Assembly (NCBI GenBank): GCA_964642855.1
Contig: CAZXSK010000025.1
Location: 1 to 50,158 of the forward strand
Reading direction: 5' to 3'
DNA from: CAZXSK01 sp964642855
GTDB taxonomy: Bacteria > Planctomycetota > Phycisphaerae > SM23-33
Length of the DNA stretch: 50,158 nucleotides
Every line of letters starts with the position of its first letter. The first letter of the stretch is position 1. Both the position numbers and the translations under genes were made by a program. Positions 39,991 to 48,000 of the stretch are shown one piece after another. Under the pieces are notes generated by a model. The model ran no database searches. It saw only the letters and a program-made list of their open reading frames with translations, and was not told the DNA's origin.

Positions 39991-41154
39991 TCACTTGCCC
40001 AGTGTCCGGCAGATTTTCCTGTATTTTGCATACAAGGCCGGGCTTCGACGGGCCATGTCCTGCGGGCCGCTGAAACCAACCCGCAGCGACGCGCCGTCGA
40101 CCCGCACAATCGCCTCGATGCCCCCAGAGGAATCGACTTCGAAGATCGTTCCCGAATCGTCACCTTTCTCCGAGGAGCCCGCCGGCTGAGTCGCGGGTTC
40201 GGGCAGGGATTCCACCTGCTTCTGCAGCCTCGCAAGCTGCCGGCTGAGCTGTTCGATTCGCCGGTCGGATTCATTGCGAAGCTCGCGTAGTTCAGCGATC
40301 TGCTGCTGGAACCGGGCGATGGCGTCCAGTGCATTGGCATCAGAGCCGATAAGCTGCTTTTCCCGCTCGATCGCCTCGCCGAGCTTCTCCTGCAGAGCAT
40401 TCACGTCGATGCGGTCCAGGATACTCCTGGTGGCCAGGGCAGCCTGGTAGCGGCCTGCGGTCCGGGGGTCTTCGGTGTGCAGATGCTTCAGCCCGTCGTA
40501 GCGCTTCACGCGGGGCTGATCGTTATCCGAGCTTCGCAGTACGACGATCTGCTCCCCGTCCGGGCGTACCTCGACAACCACTCCGTCTTCCTTCCAGCAG
40601 ACGCCGGCCTGATTCGTCTGCGTGGTGTCACCTGTCACCGGATCGGGGTTCGGCTTACCGGTTGGGGCAGAGTCCGCATCAACGTGTCCGGATGCCGGCA
40701 GGGCCGGGGCGGGCATCTCTGCCAGGGAGAGCGACGCTTCCGTCCTCGGCGGGGTCGTTGCTTGTATCGATGCCGAAAGCCGTCGCGCCGGCGGGGCGCT
40801 GGTGGGGGCATCGGAGGATGTCGATTCACGGAAGATCGGGGCCAGTGGGTCCAGCAGCGAACTGCTCGCGCTGGGGTCGGTTCCGGGCTTCTCGGCGTCC
40901 TCGGAGCCGGAAACCGGGCGGTGGCGTTCGGGCAGGACCTCACCGCTGGCGGACGAGGAATCATCGGCCTGTTGCTCGCCCAGCAAGGCTGACGACGTGA
41001 CAGGTGGGCCGAAATACTCGTTTTCGCTGCAGGCGTAGTCGCTGGAGTCGGCAGGCCTACCTCGCAGTGCGAACCGATCCCCGGCAGCGGTGCCGAAGGC
41101 GATCGCAGCGGCGACCATCGCGCCGAGGCTGATCAGCATGGCCCGTTTCTTCAT
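39991..41154 (-). CDS. exported or membrane-anchored coiled-coil protein, unknown function
   Basis: 387-aa protein. An N-terminal hydrophobic stretch (7-24) serves as signal or anchor. Residues 30-180 are low-complexity, rich in Ser/Pro/Ala/Asp. Then comes a compact segment (VCWKEDGVVVEVRPDGEQIVVLRS), a strong coiled coil (about 265-325: LREAI-type heptads such as IARFQQQIAELRELRNESDRR), and a small beta C-terminal domain (GTIFEVDSSGGIEAIVRVDGASLRVGFSG). AAGGAG precedes the ATG. No family is recognised; an envelope or spacer role is a guess. Confidence 0.7.
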   Translation of the reverse strand: MKKRAMLISLGAMVAAAIAFGTAAGDRFALRGRPADSSDYACSENEYFGPPVTSSALLGEQQADDSSSASGEVLPERHRPVSGSEDAEKPGTDPSASSSLLDPLAPIFRESTSSDAPTSAPPARRLSASIQATTPPRTEASLSLAEMPAPALPASGHVDADSAPTGKPNPDPVTGDTTQTNQAGVCWKEDGVVVEVRPDGEQIVVLRSSDNDQPRVKRYDGLKHLHTEDPRTAGRYQAALATRSILDRIDVNALQEKLGEAIEREKQLIGSDANALDAIARFQQQIAELRELRNESDRRIEQLSRQLARLQKQVESLPEPATQPAGSSEKGDDSGTIFEVDSSGGIEAIVRVDGASLRVGFSGPQDMARRSPALYAKYRKICRTLGK

Positions 41155-41355
41155 GCCCGACAGCTCCTTTCAGGCCCGAAGCCTGGTTTCCCCTATCACC
41201 AGCGCACCCCTCCCGAATCAACTTCGGCGCTTTCGGGGGGCTGCTTTCCCAGGAATCGGCGGAAACTTGCAGAGATCAGCTGTCTTCATACTGGCTTCTG
41301 TTGCGGAACGGGGGCAACGTGGTAGGCTGCTCTGGCGTGTCCGGAGGTACAGACC

Positions 41356-42792
41356 ATGACGCTTCATCCAGCCGGGTTGGATGCCCGAAGCAGCCTGCGG
41401 AAGGCGTTGGCGATGAGCTGGCCGGCCAGTCTGACCATGCTCAACGCCACCGTCCTGCAGTTCGTGGACGGATGGATGGTGGCTCGCATCGGGCCGGTGC
41501 CCCTGGCTGCCCAGCACGTGGGGTGGATCTGGTCGTTCATGCCGACCAGTTTTGCCCTCGGCATGCTGACGGTGGTCAACACCTACGTCAGCCAGAACCT
41601 TGGGGCAGGCAGACCCCGGCGTTGCGGACAGTACGCCTGGGCGGGGATGGGTCTATGCCTGGCCTGCTGGGTTCTGCTGGCGCCCCTGGCGATACCAGCC
41701 CGGTGGCTGTTCGTTTCGCTGGGATATGCCGAAGCGGCACCGGCGGCGATGTACTTCCGCTACATGATCCTGGGATGTGCTCCTGCGCTGCTGGCCCGGA
41801 CATTGGAGCATTTCTTCTACGGCGTGCACAGGCCCGGGGTGGTGCTCGTTGCGTCGGTGGCGTCCAACGTGGTCAACGGCGGGCTGAACTACGTGCTGAT
41901 CTTCGGGGCGATGGGACTGCCCGCGCTGGGCCTGCAGGGGGCAGCGATCGGGACGGTGACCGCCTGGTGCGTGCATCTGGGCATCCTGGTGGCGGTTTTC
42001 TTCGGTGGGCCCATGCACCGGCAGTTCGCCACCCGCCGGGCAGGGAGGACCCACGTGCGGCAGGCGGTCAACCTGCTGCGTACAGGCTGGCCGGCCGGCC
42101 TGCAGTTGATCAACGACATCCTCTGCTGGGGAGTGGGTCTTACGGTGCTGACAGGCATGTTCGGCCTGGCGCATCGGGCGGCGACGAGCATCGTTGCTCG
42201 CTACATGGCGTTGTCGTACATGCCGGCGGTCGGGATCGCCTCGGCTGCGACGGCGCTGGTCGGTCACGCCATCGGACGCGGCATGCCCGACGATGCACGG
42301 CGAAGCACACGACAGGTGCTGATGATCGCGGGGGCATGGATGGGCGCGTGCGGCGCGGTGATGCTGATCCTCCGAGGCCCGCTGGTGGACCTGTTCGTCT
42401 CGGCCGGGGTGGCCGGGACACTCTCGCCGGCAGAAGCCACCCGCGTCGCCAGCCGCACGCGGGAGGTGGGTCGGCTGGCGATGGTCTGTGCGGCGGCATT
42501 TCAGATCTTCGATGCGATGGGGATTGTATATCTGGGGGCGCTGCGGGGCGCGGGCGACACCCGCTGGCCGATGGGCGTGACCTTCCTGCTGAGCTGGGGG
42601 TTGCTCGTGGGCGGAGGGAGCATGCTGGTCTGGTTGGCACCGGGGATCGAGAGCCTCGGGCCTTGGTTGGCCGCGACCGGTTACGTCTTTGCGCTGGGGG
42701 TTCTCATGGCCTGGCGATTTGAGTCTCAGCGCTGGCGTCGGATCGATCTGCTTTCAGCCAAGCCGGGGGCTCGGAGCAGTATTCCCGGCTGA
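41356..42792 (+). CDS. MATE family efflux transporter
   Basis: 478-aa multidrug/toxin extrusion type transporter with about 12 membrane helices in two halves. Family marks: SWPASLTMLNATVLQFVDGWMVARIG at the start, VNTYVSQNLGAGRPRRCG, ASNVVNGGLNYVLIFG at the end of the first half, TALVGHAIGRGMPDDARR, and YLGALRGAGDTRWPM. It exports cationic compounds using Na+ or H+ gradients. GGAGG lies 8 bases before the ATG. The 3' end overlaps the convergent thioredoxin-like gene by 89 bases. Confidence 0.93.
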   Translation: MTLHPAGLDARSSLRKALAMSWPASLTMLNATVLQFVDGWMVARIGPVPLAAQHVGWIWSFMPTSFALGMLTVVNTYVSQNLGAGRPRRCGQYAWAGMGLCLACWVLLAPLAIPARWLFVSLGYAEAAPAAMYFRYMILGCAPALLARTLEHFFYGVHRPGVVLVASVASNVVNGGLNYVLIFGAMGLPALGLQGAAIGTVTAWCVHLGILVAVFFGGPMHRQFATRRAGRTHVRQAVNLLRTGWPAGLQLINDILCWGVGLTVLTGMFGLAHRAATSIVARYMALSYMPAVGIASAATALVGHAIGRGMPDDARRSTRQVLMIAGAWMGACGAVMLILRGPLVDLFVSAGVAGTLSPAEATRVASRTREVGRLAMVCAAAFQIFDAMGIVYLGALRGAGDTRWPMGVTFLLSWGLLVGGGSMLVWLAPGIESLGPWLAATGYVFALGVLMAWRFESQRWRRIDLLSAKPGARSSIPG

Positions 42793-43246
42793 GCAGTTCT
42801 TCCTGCCACACCTGCCCGATCGGGTACTGCTTCGGCGCGAAGGCCTTGAGCAGCACGCCGTCCAGTGCCTGGCGGTAGACGTCGATGTCTCGCGGGCCGA
42901 CCCATCGACCCTGTTCCTCGCCCTGCCAGAAGAGCACCACGGTGGGCACCTTGCGGATGTTATGCCATTCAGCTACGCCCTGGTTCTCCCAGACCTCCAC
43001 CTTGCGGACGATCGCCTTGCCCCGGTATTCCTCGGCGAGTTGGGCGATGGTCGGGTCCAACTCGCGACACGTCGGACACTTCGCCGCGTGGAAGTCCAGC
43101 AGCACCGGCTTGGTTTCGGTTTTCAGATCCAACCCGGGCGGCGACATCCGGGGGGCGCAGCCTCCCGTGCTGATCATTCCCCCCAAACCGACCAGGATGA
43201 CCGTATAGAGAACCGCCCGCCTCTGCGGGTTGGTGCGCGCAGACAT
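42704..43246 (-). CDS. thioredoxin-fold lipoprotein
   Basis: 180-aa protein with a membrane-targeting N-terminus and lipobox-like STGGC (Cys30), then a thioredoxin domain: VLLDFHAAKCPTCRELDP (redox Cys57 and Cys60), IVRKVEVWENQGVAEWHNIRKVPTVVLFWQGEEQGRWVG with the cis-Pro loop KVPT. The CPTC active site differs from the usual CGPC. GGGAGGAG precedes the ATG. The last ~29 residues are encoded opposite the end of the MATE gene. Likely an extracytoplasmic disulfide reductase or electron carrier. Confidence 0.9.
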   Translation of the reverse strand: MSARTNPQRRAVLYTVILVGLGGMISTGGCAPRMSPPGLDLKTETKPVLLDFHAAKCPTCRELDPTIAQLAEEYRGKAIVRKVEVWENQGVAEWHNIRKVPTVVLFWQGEEQGRWVGPRDIDVYRQALDGVLLKAFAPKQYPIGQVWQEELLSREYCSEPPAWLKADRSDASAETQIARP

Positions 43247-43581
43247 GTTGACACTCCTCCCTGGGCGTCCAGAACCCTCCTCGGCTCGAATGCCTCCATA
43301 GTGTGTCGGTTGTCTGTAGGCGATGCTTTATCTCCTTCGTGCAAAAGAGCGAGACTTACCCGGCGGCGACCGAACGGTCAAGTATAGTACCTGTTTTGGT
43401 CGAAATCTCGCATTGCAGCCTGTGGTTCCCGGCAGACGGTTGACTCGCCGCAGTCGGCGACGTATCTACAACATGGCCGGGAGGATCGACGAACACCGCG
43501 CCTCGCGAACCATGGCCTCGAAGCAGAATTTTCCAACGTCGGGCGATTCGGCCATGCGTCAGCAACAATGAGAGTCCAGCC
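43247..43581. other. divergent intergenic region
   Basis: 335 bases between the thioredoxin-like gene (minus) and the glycosidase gene (plus). It is less GC-rich than the genes. A TATAGT box at 43384-43389 on the plus strand could be a -10 element, but no good -35 is present. Short open frames here have no coding character. Confidence 0.4.
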
Positions 43582-44850
43582 ATGGCACAGACGCATCTCG
43601 ACATTCGCGGCGAGTCGTTCCTGATCAACGGCCAGGCCGTTTACAGCGAAATCCCGGACTCGCCGGAGGCGGTCCACGGCCTGCTGTTCAATGCCCGGTT
43701 CATTCAGGGCATCTTCGACGACGCGGCGAAGCCCGAGCGGTTCGCGCGCTTTGGACACGACCGGTGGGACCCCGAGGCGAACACCGATCGGCTGATCGCC
43801 GCGCTGCCGGAGTGGCACGCCCATGGCCTGCGCGGGCTGACCGTCGGGTTCCAGGGCGGCGGACCTTGCTACACGACGGACAACGAGACGATCGTCAACA
43901 ACCCTTACGGGCGGGATGGGACGAGCCTTGACCCCGCTTACGCCGGACGGATGGACCGGCTGATCCGCGGGGCTGACGAACTTGGCATGATCGTGATTGT
44001 CAGCTTCTTCTACGGGTCGCAGACGAGGCATCTCGAAGACGGCAAGGCGATCCGCAACGCGACGGCCACGGCTTCGAGGTTCCTGAAGGAGGGCGGTTAC
44101 ACGAACGTGATGATCGAGGTGGCCAACGAGCACAACGTCGGCGCGTTCCGGAGGCACCCGATCGTCTTTGAGCCGGAAGGCATGGCGATGCTCATCGACC
44201 TTGCGCGGGAGGAGTCCGGCGGGCTGCCCGTCGGGTGCAGCAGCTACGGCAACTGGGTCGAGCCGGAGATCGCAGCGGCTTCGGACGTGGTGCTGATTCA
44301 CGGCAACGGATGCACGCGCGACCAGCTTGCCAGACTCGCAGAGCGTGCCCGCCTGCTGGCGCCGGATCGGCCCGTCGTCTGCAATGAAGACTCTCCCTGC
44401 ATCGGGCAGATCCCGGTGGCGCTGGCTCACCGCTTCAGTTGGGGTTACTACAACAACATCACCAAGCAGGAACCCCCGGCCGACTGGTCGATCACTCCGG
44501 GCGAAGATACGTTCTTCGCGCTACGCATGGCCAAGGCCGTCGGCTTGGACGTGCAACTGCCCACGCGCGAGGACCAGTACGTGCTGCAGGGAATCGATCC
44601 GCGATGGACGGTTGACGGGAAGTACTGGCCTCGGCTGGCGAGCCTGTATCCCGAGACGATCGACCACGTCGAATTCTTCGACGGCCAGAAGCTTCTGGAC
44701 CGCAGCTGGGACGAGCCCTTCTTCCTGCTGACCAGGAACACCTGGATGTGCCACCCCTGGCAGCCGGATGACCCGTCCAGGCTGCGGGCGGTGGTGCATC
44801 TGCGGGATGGCAGCAGGCTGGAGAAGACATTGGAACAGACAGGGCAGTAG
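43582..44850 (+). CDS. glycoside hydrolase of the GH-A (GH5-like) fold
   Basis: 422-aa TIM-barrel enzyme without a signal peptide. FLINGQAVYSEIPDSP is the start usual in clan GH-A enzymes. The acid/base motif is MIEVANEHN (Glu183 after Asn), and the probable nucleophile lies in PVVCNEDSP (Glu269). LGMIVIVSFFYG and FSWGYYNN fit other barrel strands. The short C-terminal part (FEDGQ-like FFDGQKLLDRSWDEPFFL) looks like a small beta domain. The specific family and substrate cannot be named. The ATG has only a weak ribosome site. It lies 161 bases before the alpha-mannosidase gene on the same strand, suggesting a shared glycan target. Confidence 0.75.
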   Translation: MAQTHLDIRGESFLINGQAVYSEIPDSPEAVHGLLFNARFIQGIFDDAAKPERFARFGHDRWDPEANTDRLIAALPEWHAHGLRGLTVGFQGGGPCYTTDNETIVNNPYGRDGTSLDPAYAGRMDRLIRGADELGMIVIVSFFYGSQTRHLEDGKAIRNATATASRFLKEGGYTNVMIEVANEHNVGAFRRHPIVFEPEGMAMLIDLAREESGGLPVGCSSYGNWVEPEIAAASDVVLIHGNGCTRDQLARLAERARLLAPDRPVVCNEDSPCIGQIPVALAHRFSWGYYNNITKQEPPADWSITPGEDTFFALRMAKAVGLDVQLPTREDQYVLQGIDPRWTVDGKYWPRLASLYPETIDHVEFFDGQKLLDRSWDEPFFLLTRNTWMCHPWQPDDPSRLRAVVHLRDGSRLEKTLEQTGQ

Positions 44851-44913
44851 CCGGCGCAGACCGGCACATTGACGAGGCAGGGCTGCAGGCGGTAGAAGTA
44901 CGGAAGGAAGGGC

Positions 44914-44942
44914 TTCTCAGATCCCATATTTTGAACTATAGT
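44914..44942 (+). promoter_or_regulatory. possible promoter of the mannosidase gene
   Basis: TTCTCA (44914-44919) and TATAGT (44937-44942) are 17 bases apart, 70 bases before the ATG at 45012. The -10 overlaps the palindrome ACTATAGT. Confidence 0.4.
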
Positions 44943-45011
44943 AACAGACGTCTGCACTCCTGACAGCCGGGGCCGCCAGCAGCGTTCGATGACTGAAGCG
45001 AGGAACTTCTC

Positions 45012-48000
45012 ATGACCGCATCGACCGGACGCGTGTTGCGCCAATCCCACGGACTGAACTGTCTGCTGGAGGTCCTTGAACCGCGCTTGCTTCTTTCGGC
45101 TGCTTCTGACCTTTTCCCTCCGCCCTCACAGCCGGCTGTTCCGCCTGGTGAAGCTTCGCTGGAATCGCCCGCCGCGCAGTATGATCTCACCGCGGACAAC
45201 GTGCTCTATACAGTCGCCACGTCCCACCTGGATACGCAGTGGCGCTGGACAATCCAGGACACGATCAACAACTACATCCCCAACACGCTCAACGGCAACT
45301 TCGCGCTGTTCGAAGACCCCACAAACCCGGACTACGTCTTCAGTTTCGAGGGAGCCTTCCGGTACATGCTCGCCAAGGAGTACTACCCGGACCTGTACAG
45401 CCAGTTGGGTGACTATGTTGACCAGGGACGATGGGCGGTGGCGGGAAGCAGCATCGATGCCGGCGACGTGAACGTGCCCTCTCCCGAGTCGCTCATGCGG
45501 CACGTGCTGTATGGCAACGGGTACTTTCGCGATGAGTTCGGCAAGACCAGCGTCGATATCTTCCTGCCCGACTGCTTCGGTTTCGGCTACGCGCTGCCTT
45601 CGGTTGCCAGCCACATGGGTCTCAAAGGCTTCTCGACCCAGAAGCTCTCCTGGGGTTCCTCGGTGCCCCTTCCGTTCGACATCGGCCGGTGGACGGGCCC
45701 CGATGGCGAGTCGATCGTCGCTGCACTGCGTCCGGGGGCGTACATCCAGACCATTCGCAGCGACCTGAGCAACGATTCAGGCTGGCTGGGTACCATCACC
45801 GACCAAGGCGACCAGACCGGCGTATACGCAGGCTACAAGTATTTCGGCGTGGGCGACCGGGGCGGGGCCCCCGACGCTACCAGCATCGACTGGCTGGAGA
45901 CAAGCATCAACGGGAGCGGCCCGGTTACGGTCGTCAGTGCCGCGTCCGACCAGCTGTTCCGCGACCTGACGCCGAGCCAGGTAGCCGCGCTGGAAGAGTA
46001 TGACGGTGAGTTCCTGATGAAGACTCACGGAACGGGCTGCTATACGTCCCAGGCCGCGATGAAGCGCTGGAACCGCAAGAACGAGCTGCTTGCAGACGCG
46101 GCCGAGCGGGCATCGGTTGTCGCTGATTGGCTCGGAGCCGTCGACTACGAGCAGGATCGTCTGGAGGAGGCATGGGTGCGCTTCCTGTGGCATCAGTTCC
46201 ATGACGACCTCCCGGGTACAAGCATTCCGTCAGCCTACGAGTTCTCGTGGAACGACGAGATCCTCTCGCTCAACCAGTTCTCGTCGGTGCTGTCGACGGC
46301 TGTGGGCGGCGTGACCCGGGCGATGGACACCCAGACGGTCGGCCAGCCCATCGTGGTTTACAACCCCGTCGCTACCGATCGGACAGACTTCGTCGAGGCG
46401 AGCGTGACATTTGACACGGCACCGGCCTCGGTACGCGTCTACGACGGAACGGGGACGGAAGTTCCGTCACAGATTGTGGGTATCGAAGGACGATCGGCTA
46501 CGGTGCAGTTCCAGGCTGCGGTTCCGTCGGCGGGTTTCGCCGTCTACGAGGTCAGACCCTCGGCGAGCCCCAGCCAGCTGACCACCGGCCTGTCGGTTAC
46601 CGAAAGCTCGCTGGAGAATGATCGTTACCTGGTGACGCTGGATTCCAACGGAGACGTCTCCAGCATCTACGACAAAGATGCCGGCCGGGAACTGCTCTCC
46701 GCCCCGATGCGCCTGGAACTCCTGGACGACAACTCCAGCCGATGGCCTGCATGGGAAGTGCTCTACAACGACGTGCAGGCGACGCCCCGGAGCTACCTGG
46801 GCGGACCGGCAAATGTACGGATCGTCGAGGACGGACCGGCGCGCGTCGCGCTGGAGGTCGTACGGCATGCCGATGGGAGCACGTTCGTGCAGACCATTTC
46901 CCTGGCCGCGGGAAGCGATCGCGTGGAATTCGACACCCAGGTTGACTGGCGAACCGAAGGGACGCTGCTGAAGGCTGCCTTTCCGCTTACGGTCGCCAAC
47001 CCCCAGGCGACCTATGACCTGGGGCTGGGTACCATCCAGCGAGGCAACAACACATCCAGCCTCTACGAGGTCCCTGCCCAGCAGTGGGCGGATATCACGG
47101 ACACGTCGGGCGGTTACGGCGTTTCGGTTCTCAACGACTGCAAGTACGGCTGGGACAAACCCTCTGACGACACGCTTCGTCTGACCTTGTTGCACACCCC
47201 CGTGGCGGGCAGTTACAGCGATCAGGCGACCCAGGATCTCGGGGCGCATCGCTTCACCTACGCCGTGGTCGGTCACTCCGGCGACTGGCGCAGCGGCCAG
47301 GTGCCCACCGAAGCGGCTGAGTTGAATCAGCCGATGATGGCGTTCCAGGCTCCCCGCCATTCCGGCACGCTGGGGCGAAGCTATGCAGGCGTGTCGGTCG
47401 ACGATCCCGGCGTAGCCGTACGTGCAGTCAAGAAGGCGGAAGACAGCGACGAAGTCATCGTTCGCCTGCAGGAACTCTACGGACTCGACGGCGTGGCGGT
47501 TGAGCTTTCGATGGGGCAGGGCATCGTCAGCGCCCGGGAGGTCAACGGGTTCGAGGAAGACATCGGCCCGGCTGCGGTATCCGGCGGCAAGCTGCAGGTG
47601 ACGATGGATCACTACCAGCCTCGTACGTTTGCCCTGACCCTTGCGCCTCCGCCGGTCTCCCTTTCCGGCCCGAGCACCCAGGCCGTGACGCTGCCATTTG
47701 ATACCGACGTGTTCTCGACGGACGCGGATCGTTCGGACGGAGACTTCGACGGCAACGGCCGGACGTTTTCGGGCGACCTGCTTCCCGCGACCGTCGACGT
47801 GGGGGGCATCGGGTTTGCGATGGGGTCGAGTTCGCCCGGGGAGAACAACGCCCTCGCCTGCAACGGTCAGGCCGTGGACGTCAGCGGAGGGTTCGACAAG
47901 CTCTATCTGCTCGCGGCAAGCCACGGAGGCGAGATACCTGTGACGTTCGACCTCGACGGTGAGTCCGTGGAGCTGGCCATCCAGGATTGGGATGATCGTG

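Noticed and set aside
43323..43571. 82-codon frame in the divergent intergenic region before the GH-A gene
   Set aside because: Composition is not protein-like, there is no ribosome site, and a competing frame exists on the other strand.
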